Source: Chloroflexota bacterium (GTDB lineage Bacteria; Chloroflexota; Anaerolineae; Aggregatilineales; Phototrophicaceae). Taken from it: a stretch of DNA of 7,189 nucleotides. The DNA is taken from positions 1-7,189 of the forward strand of contig JAADYY010000048.1 in assembly GCA_010092805.1 (NCBI GenBank), read 5' to 3'. Below the pieces are notes generated by a model. The model was not told the origin of the DNA and did not search any database. It saw nothing but the letters and a program-made list of their open reading frames with translations. This document shows, in pieces, positions 1 through 5,976 of the stretch. A program made the translations under genes and the position numbers. The first letter of the stretch is position 1. Every line of letters begins with the position of its first letter.

Positions 1-15
1 CCCCCCCAATCGTCC

Positions 16-48
16 CGGCTAACGAATCGATTAGAGCATTCGTAGCCG
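16..48. repeat. Inverted repeat (11-bp stem with one bulge)
   Basis: CGGCTAACGAAT (16-27) is matched by ATTCGTAGCCG (38-48). The arms pair over 11 bp with a single bulged A and a 10-base loop. No T-run follows on either strand, so it is not a canonical intrinsic terminator. It may end a gene lying left of the window or be a control element for the gene at 140. The rest of 1-139 shows no coding sequence or clear promoter. Confidence 0.5.
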
Positions 49-127
49 CGTGCAACGATCTGTTGAGCCTTCCGCTAGCCATCCACGCTTAAGATCACAC
101 TGATGCGTTTGATCCGGCACTGTGCCG

Positions 128-134
128 AAGGAGG
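128..134 (+). promoter_or_regulatory. Ribosome binding site that fixes the start at 140
   Basis: A perfect AAGGAGG lies 5 bases before the ATG at 140. An in-frame GTG at 122 lies upstream of this site and would place it inside the coding sequence, so the ATG at 140 is preferred. Confidence 0.75.
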
Positions 135-139
135 GATAC

Positions 140-649
140 ATGCGTTTCCGTCGTGGGTTTTGTGTGATCGTGGGGCTGCTGATCGCCGTTGGGGTGACCG
201 CCACCGCCGCCGCTGTAGAGATGCGCGCGCCGGTTGTACCGCTGTCGTTTTACTGTGCGCTGGGGCTGCCCGAGTCGATCACCGTGATCGACCGCAGCGA
301 ATACACGCGCGTCTCGCTGGTGACGCAGGTCGCCTGGGTGCCGCGCTACTGGGACGCCAGCCAAAGCATCTGGCGCGGCTACCGCGCGCCGCAGCCGTTC
401 GCACAGCCCGCCGACGCCGACTACCGCTGGATGATCTACCTGGATCTCCCGGATGGCTCGCGGCGCTGGATCATGATCCTGGAGAGCCTGTACACGCCGT
501 CCGTTTATTACGCCTACGCCTACACCACGCTCACGCCCAGCACCGACGCCAACGGCGATCACTACGGCGCGCACCCGTGCCGCGCGTTCGTCATCCCCGC
601 CCACTACATGACCTCACTCTTGCAGCGGCTGGAACCCTGGAACGGCTGA
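140..649 (+). CDS. Exported protein of unknown function, 169 aa
   Basis: I do not recognise the family. The N-terminus is a typical Sec signal peptide: a basic stretch (RFRR, residues 2-5), a hydrophobic core (about 7-22), and an Ala-rich end with a likely cut near residue 25. The mature part is about 144 residues and rich in Tyr, Trp and Pro. It has exactly two cysteines (C39 and C147), near its two ends, which could form a disulfide after export. No lipobox, catalytic motif or further membrane segment is visible. The start at 140 is set by the AAGGAGG just upstream. The gene appears to be monocistronic, with a non-coding stretch before it and a convergent gene after it, its stop one base from that gene's stop. 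The codon pattern and the signal peptide make it a real gene; its function is open. Confidence 0.8.
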   Translation: MRFRRGFCVIVGLLIAVGVTATAAAVEMRAPVVPLSFYCALGLPESITVIDRSEYTRVSLVTQVAWVPRYWDASQSIWRGYRAPQPFAQPADADYRWMIYLDLPDGSRRWIMILESLYTPSVYYAYAYTTLTPSTDANGDHYGAHPCRAFVIPAHYMTSLLQRLEPWNG

Positions 650-663
650 TCTACAGATCGCCG
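643..663. terminator. Hairpin spanning two convergent stop codons
   Basis: CGGC (643-646) and GATCT (648-652) pair with AGATC (655-659) and GCCG (660-663), leaving one bulged T and a very small loop. The palindrome covers the TGA at 647-649 of the plus-strand gene and the TAG (minus strand, 653-651) of the opposing gene. It has no T-run on either side. A bidirectional termination or mRNA 3'-end role is a guess from its position. Confidence 0.35.
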
Positions 664-1184
664 CCGATCTCACCCTCATCGTCCTCATCGCGCCGCCGCT
701 CTGATGGATCGGTTGGGGGATCGAACGGCTCGGCGGCGGTCACGCCCGGCTGATACGTCGTGTAAACGACAACAGGCAGCGCGCTGGCGGCCAACCACCG
801 CTCGATCAGCTCGCGGTGCTGCGGCCATTCGTCGCTGGAGCCGGGAGGCGTCAGTGCCACACTGCCGATCGCTTCGCGGCGGTGATCGCGGGCCAGCAGC
901 AGCACCACCGTATCCACGAAGCGCAGCCGCGTCGCGCCGACGGGCGATTCGCGCACGACCATGAAGCCGAGCGTCGGGCGCGCTTCCGACCAGCGCCAGA
1001 ACATCCCCGGCTGGATGCGCCCCTGCCGGCACTGCCGGGTATACGACGCGAACGCCGCCGGGTAGCGCTGCTGCAAGGCCAACGCCAGCGGACTCTGCTC
1101 CGGGCGACCGCGCGCGTTGTGCCCAAACGCCAGAATCTGCGCGCGGGTGAGCAGCGGGTCGCCCTTGACGTAGGTCACGGGCAT
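651..1184 (-). CDS. Divergent macro-domain-like protein, 177 aa
   Basis: The layout resembles the macro domain (ADP-ribose-binding fold), closest by eye to the DarG/TARG1-type branch. It starts with a beta strand and YVKGD (residues 5-9, where macro domains have GD). Next come a loop with HNARG (22-26), a helix ALQQRYPAAFASYTRQC (36-52) and GRIQPG (55-60). A strand-loop VALTPPGSSDEW (109-120) sits where the family has a Gly-rich PPLGCGxGG-type loop, followed by a helix and a final VVVYTTY strand. An acidic, low-complexity tail (about 155-177) follows. Key loops look altered: the Gly-rich phosphate loop is replaced by PPGSSDEW, and I see no Lys where DarG enzymes carry their catalytic one. Binding or an adapter role is therefore as likely as ADP-ribosyl hydrolysis. 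The ATG at 1184 lies one base after the WD40 stop (TGA at 1188-1186), preceded by GGGGGCGG, which suggests translational coupling. The family call is from memory of motifs, not a search. Confidence 0.6.
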   Translation of the reverse strand: MPVTYVKGDPLLTRAQILAFGHNARGRPEQSPLALALQQRYPAAFASYTRQCRQGRIQPGMFWRWSEARPTLGFMVVRESPVGATRLRFVDTVVLLLARDHRREAIGSVALTPPGSSDEWPQHRELIERWLAASALPVVVYTTYQPGVTAAEPFDPPTDPSERRRDEDDEGEIGGDL

Positions 1185-1185
1185 C

Positions 1186-2592
1186 TCAGCCGCCCCCAGC
1201 GCGGGGATCGACGGCCCACAGCCGGATCGTGCCGTCGAAGCCGCTCGACGCCAACAGCGATCCATCGCGGCTGAAATCGACGCCCGTCACCCCGCCGTTG
1301 TGGCCTGTGAGCACCGCCAGCGCAGCGGCTTCGACCGGAGTCGCACGCGCCGCCGCTAGATCCGGGACGGCCCACAGCCGGATCGTCCCGTCAAGGCTGG
1401 CCGACGCCAACAGCGATCCGTCGGGGGTGAAGGCCGCGCTGGTGACTTCGCGCAGGTGCCCAAAGAAGCGGGCGATCTCGGCGTCGGTCGTTGTGTCGAT
1501 CAAGCGGATGATCCCGTCAACGCCGAAACGGGCGATCAGCGCGCCGTCGGGGCTGGTGTAAAACCAGTCACGCGGTGGCACCGTCGCGCTGCCGGGCGGA
1601 GTGGTGCGTGTCGAGATGGTGCTCAGATATGCGCCCGTCTCAATATTCCAGCGGCGGGCGAGGTTATCGGCATACACCGCCAGAATCCCGTTCGAGAAGC
1701 CGACGCCACCCGCGCCGACAAACGCATCGGTCAGCGCGACGGTGTCTTCACGGGGATCGCCGCCGCTCGCCGTAGCTTGGATCGTCACGGTGCCGTCGGA
1801 GGGCGTCCAGGTCGCCAACCGCGCGCGATCCGCTGTCCAGGCCGCCCGGTCGGTCGACGCGCCCGCGCCGATCACCGGGGTGCGGTCGTCGGCGGCGAAC
1901 GCCAATTCGACATAGCGCCCGGTCGAGTCAGCTTCGGCCACCAGCCGATCCGCCGCCTCGGTTTGCAGATCCCACACATAGACGCGGGTGTCGTCGGCGC
2001 TCGCCAGGCGCGCCCCGTCCCGGCTGAAGGCCAGCGCCTGCTGATACGTCTGCGTGGCGAGTGAGACGAGCAGCGCGGACGACTCGACCGACCACACGTG
2101 CGTATAGCCGCTGGGGTCGCTGGAGGCGAACAACGACCCGTCTGGGCTGAAGGCCAGCCGCCCCGGCGCGTACAGATGCGCGGTCAGCGGGATCGGCTCG
2201 TGCGGCTCAGCCAGATCCCACAGCAGCACCGAGCCGTCCGCGCCACCGGTCGCGATCTGGCGTCCGTCCGGGCTGAACGCCGCCGTCGCTGCGCCGCCCT
2301 GCCCGCTGAGCAAGATCGGCTCGGCGTCGCCGTCACTGATCCAGACGCCGAGCGTCGTCACCACCGCCAGCGTCGCGCCATCCGCTGACCAGACCAGCGA
2401 CTGCACCGCACCGCTGCCCATCCGCCGGATCTCGATGAGTTGGGCGGCGGTGTCCGCTGTGATCATTGGGGCGGTCGGTTGGGCGTGCAGCGGCGCAGCG
2501 GCAGTCATCATCGACAGCAGCCCCACGATCAGCCAGCGGATCGACCGGAGGCCGGACGTGTCTCGGTTTTCGCAGTTAATTAACATCTTCAT
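1186..2592 (-). CDS. Exported WD40-repeat beta-propeller protein, 468 aa
   Basis: After a short N-terminus, SIRWLIVGLLSMMTAAAPLHA (about residues 17-37) looks like a signal peptide. The remainder is a series of WD40-type blades. Clear ones carry AFSPDG/AFSRDG/AFTPDG followed by a strand and DGxxxLWD or similar, for example AFSPDGRQIATGGADG with VLLWDL, and the last two blades ending in DGTIRLWAV. Two middle blades (around AFAADDR and FSNGILAVY) are degenerate. About eight blades give roughly one propeller of the usual size. WD40 propellers bind proteins or peptides and have no catalytic activity; here the likely site is outside the membrane. An in-frame ATG at 2625 also exists, but it lies in the TTGGGATAA repeat cluster and its first codons are AT-rich, unlike the gene. 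I prefer the ATG at 2592; 2586 is also possible. None has a good ribosome binding site. It is the first gene of a two-gene unit with the macro-domain-like gene. Confidence 0.85.
   Translation of the reverse strand: MKMLINCENRDTSGLRSIRWLIVGLLSMMTAAAPLHAQPTAPMITADTAAQLIEIRRMGSGAVQSLVWSADGATLAVVTTLGVWISDGDAEPILLSGQGGAATAAFSPDGRQIATGGADGSVLLWDLAEPHEPIPLTAHLYAPGRLAFSPDGSLFASSDPSGYTHVWSVESSALLVSLATQTYQQALAFSRDGARLASADDTRVYVWDLQTEAADRLVAEADSTGRYVELAFAADDRTPVIGAGASTDRAAWTADRARLATWTPSDGTVTIQATASGGDPREDTVALTDAFVGAGGVGFSNGILAVYADNLARRWNIETGAYLSTISTRTTPPGSATVPPRDWFYTSPDGALIARFGVDGIIRLIDTTTDAEIARFFGHLREVTSAAFTPDGSLLASASLDGTIRLWAVPDLAAARATPVEAAALAVLTGHNGGVTGVDFSRDGSLLASSGFDGTIRLWAVDPRAGGG
1210..1432 (-). 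repeat. Near-identical DNA segments encoding the last two WD40 blades
   Basis: About 66 bases at 1210-1275 and 1366-1431 match at roughly 57 positions by my count, including blocks of 21 and 17 identical bases. They are offset by 156 bases (52 codons). Other blades of the same gene are far less alike. This points to a recent internal blade duplication or gene conversion. Confidence 0.6.
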
Positions 2593-2600
2593 ATCACATA

Positions 2601-2690
2601 TTTGGGATAATTTGGGATAAGTCATGTTTTATCCCAAGAATGACGGTTGGAATAAATCGGCTTGGGATAAACGCCGCCGATTTGGGAAAT
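2601..2690. promoter_or_regulatory. TTGGGATAA repeat cluster, probable operator array
   Basis: Exact copies of TTGGGATAA lie at 2602-2610, 2612-2620 and 2662-2670, and an exact reverse-complement copy (TTATCCCAA) at 2629-2637. Weaker copies are TTGGAATAA at 2647-2655 (one mismatch) and TTGGGAAAT at 2682-2690. The first two are tandem with a 10-base period, about one helical turn. Copy 2 and the inverted copy form a palindrome with an 8-base gap. The cluster lies immediately upstream of the preferred WD40 start (2592) and within the divergent control region, so control of the WD40/macro operon, and perhaps of apgM, is the simplest reading. The reverse complement agrees with the DnaA box TTATCCACA at only 7 of 9 positions. 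Confidence 0.6.
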
Positions 2691-2768
2691 CTGCGGCGCG
2701 CTTGGCACCGCGATCACCACTATTGTACCGCGAACCACACCGATCTGGCCCCTGATCTAGCGGCGCTG

Positions 2769-2798
2769 TTACCCTTTCTGGGCAAGAGACGTTATCAT
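2769..2798 (+). promoter_or_regulatory. Weak candidate promoter for apgM
   Basis: TATCAT (2793-2798) matches the -10 consensus at 5 of 6 positions. The hexamer 18 bases upstream, TTACCC (2769-2774), matches the -35 box poorly. It lies about 50 bases before the apgM start. Chloroflexota promoters may differ from the sigma-70 model, so this is only a suggestion. Confidence 0.2.
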
Positions 2799-2847
2799 AG
2801 CGGCAAATTGCGGCGAGGCATGACACACGGAGAAGGACACACGCGAC

Positions 2848-4062
2848 ATGGCGAACTTTGACTTGATGCGCCGGTTGGCCCAGCCAGAGGGCGACAAGAT
2901 TATGCTGCTGGTGATGGACGGCCTGGGCGGGCTGCCGCTCACCGCAGACGGCCTGACCGAATTGGAAACGGCCAAAACGCCGAACATGGATCGGCTGGCG
3001 CGGGAGGGCAGCAGCGGCCTCAGCATCCCCGTAGCACGCGGCATCGCGCCCGGCAGTGGCCCGGCGCATCTGGCGCTGTTCGGCTACGACCCGCAGGTGT
3101 ACGACATCGGGCGCGGCGTGCTCGAAGGCATCGGCATTGGGCTGGATGTGGACGAAGGCGACGTGGCGATTCGCGGCAACTTCTGCACCATCGACGCCGG
3201 CGGCCTGATCACCGACCGCCGGGCCGGGCGCATCCCCACCGAAGAGGGGGAGAAGCGCGTCGAACTGCTGAAGGATATTCAGCTTGACGGCATCCAACTG
3301 CAAGTCCGTGCGGGCGAGGGCTATCGGTTTGCGTTGGTGCTGCGCGGCGACGACCTGCACCCAGAGATCGCCGACACCGACCCGCAAGCGACGGGGGTCG
3401 CGCCGCTGCCCGCTCGTGCGCTCGAACCGCAGGCCGAACGCACCGCCGCGCTGGTGAATCAGTGGCTGGATTTGGCGAAGGAGCGGCTGCGCGGCCAGGA
3501 ACCCGCGAATATGGTCACGCTGCGCGGCTTCGCCACCGATCCGAAACTGCCCAAGTACAGCGATGTCTACAAACTCAACGCCGCCTGCGTCGCCACCTAC
3601 CCGATGTACAAGGGCGTCAGCCGGCTGGTGGGCATGACCGTGATCGAGACGGACACGCACTTCAGCATTCAGGACGAATTCGACAAGGTCGCCGCGATCT
3701 GGACTGATTACGATTTCGTCTTCTGTCACGTCAAGTACACCGATAGCCGCGGCGAGGACGGCAACTTCGACGGCAAGGTCGAGATCATCGAGCAGGTGGA
3801 CGCCGCGCTGCCGACGCTGCTCAACCTCAACCCCGGCGTGCTGGTCATCACGGGCGATCATTCGACCCCGGCCAAGTATCGCGCGCACACTTGGCACCCC
3901 GTGCCCACGCTGCTGTGGGCACCGGAAACGCACATGCCCGACCGGGCGACCGCCTTCGGTGAGCGCGAGGCGATGACCGGCGCGCTCGGTCAGTTCAACG
4001 CCACCGACCTGATGCCGTTGGCGCTGGGCCATGCCCGCCGCCTGGTCAAGTTCGGCGCGTAG
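2848..4062 (+). CDS. apgM: 2,3-bisphosphoglycerate-independent phosphoglycerate mutase, archaeal type
   Basis: This cytoplasmic enzyme interconverts 3-phosphoglycerate and 2-phosphoglycerate in glycolysis and gluconeogenesis. It belongs to the alkaline-phosphatase superfamily and needs two divalent metals. At 404 residues it has the normal ApgM length and appears complete. Visible motifs: LLVMDGLGG with metal ligand D24; the PGSGPAHLALFGYDP block with the catalytic Ser at S70; HVKYTDSRGEDGN (294-306) with D299; TGDHSTP with D337 and H338; and RAHTWHPVP with H347 as the likely further ligand. Many ApgM proteins have AGHDG where this one has RGEDG, so a Glu (E303) replaces a usual metal-binding His. 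I think this is a subfamily variant in bacteria, not a loss of function. GGAGAAGGA (2829-2837) lies 10 bases before the ATG. A small membrane-protein gene follows after 26 bases and may be co-transcribed. Confidence 0.95.
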   Translation: MANFDLMRRLAQPEGDKIMLLVMDGLGGLPLTADGLTELETAKTPNMDRLAREGSSGLSIPVARGIAPGSGPAHLALFGYDPQVYDIGRGVLEGIGIGLDVDEGDVAIRGNFCTIDAGGLITDRRAGRIPTEEGEKRVELLKDIQLDGIQLQVRAGEGYRFALVLRGDDLHPEIADTDPQATGVAPLPARALEPQAERTAALVNQWLDLAKERLRGQEPANMVTLRGFATDPKLPKYSDVYKLNAACVATYPMYKGVSRLVGMTVIETDTHFSIQDEFDKVAAIWTDYDFVFCHVKYTDSRGEDGNFDGKVEIIEQVDAALPTLLNLNPGVLVITGDHSTPAKYRAHTWHPVPTLLWAPETHMPDRATAFGEREAMTGALGQFNATDLMPLALGHARRLVKFGA

Positions 4063-4088
4063 CCGGGAAGCCGAGAGGAGATCATTCG

Positions 4089-4361
4089 ATGGGATCAAAT
4101 CGTTATGTGCGTGGCCTGATCATCTGGGCCGTCATCGCGGTGATCGCGGTGGCGGTCGTCATCGTCACCGGGGCGTCCGGCGGCGAACCGGGCAGCGATG
4201 CTGCCACCCTCGCCGGGATCGCCGGTGGCATCGCCGGGATCAGTGCGCTGGCAGCGGTGTGGTTCGCGTTTCTGTGGCGGATGTCGATCCGTGCGCAGCG
4301 CCGCCAGCAGCAAGCGGCTGATCAGCAGTCCGCCGACCAGCCGGAAAACGCCGAGGGGTAA
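4089..4361 (+). CDS. Small two-helix membrane protein, 90 aa
   Basis: I do not recognise a named family. The protein has two hydrophobic segments: about residues 9-28 (LIIWAVIAVIAVAVVIV) and about 40-63, a Gly/Ala-rich stretch followed by AVWFAFLW. A Gly/Ser-rich turn joins them. A basic, Gln-rich tail follows (RAQRRQQQ, then QQ and DQ-rich sequence to the end). By the positive-inside rule both ends would face the cytoplasm, forming a hairpin. AGGAG at 4076-4080, 8 bases before the ATG, supports the start. It lies 26 bases after apgM with no terminator between, so the two are probably co-transcribed. The functional link to glycolysis is not evident. It converges on the TolB-like gene with a 9-base gap that leaves no room for an intrinsic terminator. 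Confidence 0.75.
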   Translation: MGSNRYVRGLIIWAVIAVIAVAVVIVTGASGGEPGSDAATLAGIAGGIAGISALAAVWFAFLWRMSIRAQRRQQQAADQQSADQPENAEG

Positions 4362-4370
4362 CGCACTTGG

Positions 4371-5306
4371 TCACGGACGCCACGCCGGGTAGGTATCGAT
4401 GTGGCTGCCCGCGATCAAGCGGCTGACCGCCCCACTGGCGACCTCGACGCTGTAGACGCGCAGGCGGTCACGGAACACGCCGCTGATCGCCAGCCGTGTG
4501 CCATCCGGCGACCAATCCAGCGTTTCGATGTGGTTGAACGCGCCGGGGATCAGCACGTGTGGAGCAGTGCCCGGCGCGCTGATTTCAAGGAGATAGACCG
4601 CCACTGCACCATTATGCTCGCCCACCACCGCGATCTGCACGCCATCCGGCGACCAATCCGGCCCCCAAATATCCACCGCTGGCAGATCAAACAGCCGCGT
4701 GATCGCCCCGCTCACCGGGTCGAGCAGTTCCAGACGGCTGGCGACGCCGTTGGCGGTCATGGTGCGGGTGATGTAGGCCAGTTGCGTGCCATCCGGCGAC
4801 CACGCCGGATCGAATTGGAAATTGTTTGGCCCCGGTTGGGTGATCGGCTGGGGGTCGCCGCCCTCAATATCAATGCTGAAGAGCGCTGGCGAACCCACTT
4901 CGCCCAGGTGAAAGTAGCGTTGAAACACGATGTGCGCTCCGTCCGGCGACCAACTCAGCGGTGGGTGCGGGCCGTCGAGTTCGGCGACCGTATGCGCGGT
5001 GCGGTGGCTAAGATCGAAGATGTTGAGCCGTGAGCGTGTTGTGTAGGCGATAGCTGTGCCGTCGGGTGACCAGGCGAGGCTCCCGGTGATGTCTGGATCG
5101 CACAGCAGCGGGCGCAACAGCCTGCGCGATACATCGTACAAGTGAATGCCTGCACAGCCGGGCCGCTCCGAGACGAACGCCAGCACCGTCCCAGCGCTCA
5201 GCGGTCGGCTCAATCCCAGGCTCATACCCACGAGAATCAGGCTGAAGGCCACACCGATCACGGCGAGGCGGAGGCTGAACAGAAACATGTGCGAGCGCTT
5301 GATCAT
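4371..5306 (-). CDS. Exported TolB-like beta-propeller protein, 311 aa
   Basis: Residues 1-10 are basic, then a long hydrophobic segment (about 9-38) acts as a signal peptide or membrane anchor. Five WSPDG blade motifs follow, with the Trp at residues 79, 119, 169, 218 and 265. They are spaced 40-50 residues apart and each leads into a strand such as IAYTT or LAYIT. The protein ends in PAWRP, the beginning of a sixth blade repeat, which is a common way for TolB/PD40 propellers to close the ring with the N-terminal strand. Such propellers bind proteins or ligands outside the cytoplasm. This is not TolB of the Tol-Pal system: its own N-terminal domain and neighbouring tol genes are absent. AGGAG about 7 bases before the ATG at 5306 supports the start. 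The WSPDG codons form a recurring DNA motif close to CCATCCGGCGACCAA. A decayed relative lies directly upstream at 5340-5526. Confidence 0.88.
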   Translation of the reverse strand: MIKRSHMFLFSLRLAVIGVAFSLILVGMSLGLSRPLSAGTVLAFVSERPGCAGIHLYDVSRRLLRPLLCDPDITGSLAWSPDGTAIAYTTRSRLNIFDLSHRTAHTVAELDGPHPPLSWSPDGAHIVFQRYFHLGEVGSPALFSIDIEGGDPQPITQPGPNNFQFDPAWSPDGTQLAYITRTMTANGVASRLELLDPVSGAITRLFDLPAVDIWGPDWSPDGVQIAVVGEHNGAVAVYLLEISAPGTAPHVLIPGAFNHIETLDWSPDGTRLAISGVFRDRLRVYSVEVASGAVSRLIAGSHIDTYPAWRP

Positions 5307-5339
5307 GGGCTGCTCCTCATGCCGTCTTTCGCGACGGGA

Positions 5340-5526
5340 TCACGGATGCCAGGCCGGGGGCACCGCCAGCGTAACCAGGCAGGACACTGACGCGCCGCGT
5401 GTCGCCAGTGGCGACCTCGACGCTGTGGATGTTCAAATCTCCGCTGGCTACCGCGCTATTGGCCTCAAGATGTGTCCCATCCGGCGACCAACCCAGCCCG
5501 GCGATGTTGGCGTGTGTCCGATCAGA
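5340..5526 (-). pseudogene. 3' remnant of a TolB-like propeller gene
   Basis: Read on the minus strand from 5526, one frame gives HANIAGLGWSPDGTHLEANS, then DLNIHSVEVATG. This mirrors HIETLDWSPDGTRLAISG and RVYSVEVASG near the end of the neighbouring TolB-like protein. The segment ends in another frame with PAWHP and a TGA (5342-5340), matching PAWRP and the TGA of the intact gene. Between the SVEV block and PAW the remnant is 4 bases longer than the intact gene, so the frame is broken. A TGA (5529-5527) closes the frame upstream, and only about one blade remains. It looks like the tail of a former tandem paralogue that lost its 5' part. The stop lies 33 bases before the intact gene's ATG. 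Confidence 0.7.
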
Positions 5527-5537
5527 TCATTGATCGG
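5518..5537. terminator. Perfect 7-bp inverted repeat after the acidic-protein gene
   Basis: CCGATCA (5518-5524) and TGATCGG (5531-5537) are perfect complements around a 6-base loop. On the minus strand it starts about 8 bases after the TAG of the gene ending at 5546. No T-run follows, so intrinsic termination is doubtful. It also lies at the left limit of recognisable propeller homology and may mark the deletion junction that produced the remnant. Confidence 0.35.
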
Positions 5538-5545
5538 GACTACAG

Positions 5546-5938
5546 CTAGGTACGCCGCCGGAAGTAGTCGGTTGCCCCCTCCGCGCTGGAGATGGTGTCG
5601 GTGCGCTCCCACCCCGCCGCGATGAGGTCGTCGCGGATGCGGTTGGCTTCGCCACGCGCCACGTTTTCGCGGGCGTCCCGGTCGTAGCTTTCCGGATCGT
5701 ATGTCTCGATGATTACCATGCGGTAGCGCAGTGCATCGCCGGGATCGTATTGGAAATCGGCGCGGCAGTAGCTGTAGCCGGCCTCCATAAGGTGGCTGTC
5801 GAACGGCCCCACGCGGCTGGGGTTGTCGTTGCGCCCCGCCGAATCGGGCAGCGGTGGCAGCGGCTCGTCGATGGGTTCGGTGAAGTCGTCGTCGTCCCAG
5901 GGTTCATGTTCCGGCATGTCGTTTGGTTGGTCAGTCAT
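5546..5938 (-). CDS. Acidic protein of unknown function, 130 aa
   Basis: I do not recognise the family. The first about 40 residues are acidic, Pro-rich and probably disordered (EPWDDDDFTE, EPLPPLPD). The remainder looks folded: MEAGYSYCRADFQYDPGD, a strand YRMVIIETYDPESYD, a helix rich in Arg/Glu (ARENVARGEANRIRDDLIAA), then GWERTDTI and a C-terminal YFRRRT. There is no signal peptide or membrane segment, so it is likely cytoplasmic. The ATG at 5938 is preferred because GAGGAG (minus strand, 5953-5948) lies 9 bases before it. A longer reading from the ATG at 5992 has no ribosome binding site. The gene follows the penicillin-binding protein gene by 56 bases and is probably co-transcribed, but nothing in its sequence ties it to the cell wall. 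Confidence 0.75.
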   Translation of the reverse strand: MTDQPNDMPEHEPWDDDDFTEPIDEPLPPLPDSAGRNDNPSRVGPFDSHLMEAGYSYCRADFQYDPGDALRYRMVIIETYDPESYDRDARENVARGEANRIRDDLIAAGWERTDTISSAEGATDYFRRRT

Positions 5939-5947
5939 CGGGTCGAT

Positions 5948-5953
5948 CTCCTC
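5948..5953 (-). promoter_or_regulatory. Ribosome binding site that fixes the start at 5938
   Basis: GAGGAG on the minus strand lies 9 bases before the ATG at 5938. No comparable site precedes the alternative in-frame ATG at 5992. Confidence 0.6.
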
Positions 5954-5976
5954 GCTCACACTCAGATTATCAAGAA

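Noticed and set aside
63..95. Sigma-70 promoter (TTGAGC and TAAGAT) before the exported-protein gene
   Set aside because: The spacer is 21 bases and both boxes are poor matches, so I do not call it.
1185..1265. N-terminal extension of the macro-domain-like protein to 1265
   Set aside because: The extra 27 residues overlap the end of the WD40 gene, and the macro-like fold begins directly at MPVTYVKGD from the ATG at 1184.
2601..2690. Replication origin or DnaA-box cluster
   Set aside because: TTATCCCAA differs from the DnaA box TTATCCACA at two of nine positions, and no dnaA, dnaN or other origin-linked gene is present. An operator array fits the position better.
2640..4098. Long minus-strand open frame opposite apgM
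   Set aside because: It is a shadow of the high-GC apgM gene: its translation shows no family motifs, while the plus strand encodes a clear, complete ApgM.
4500..5494. Interspersed DNA repeat or CRISPR-like array (CCATCCGGCGACCAA)
   Set aside because: The copies encode the WSPDG motif of successive propeller blades and are spaced 120-150 bases apart, so protein repeats explain them.
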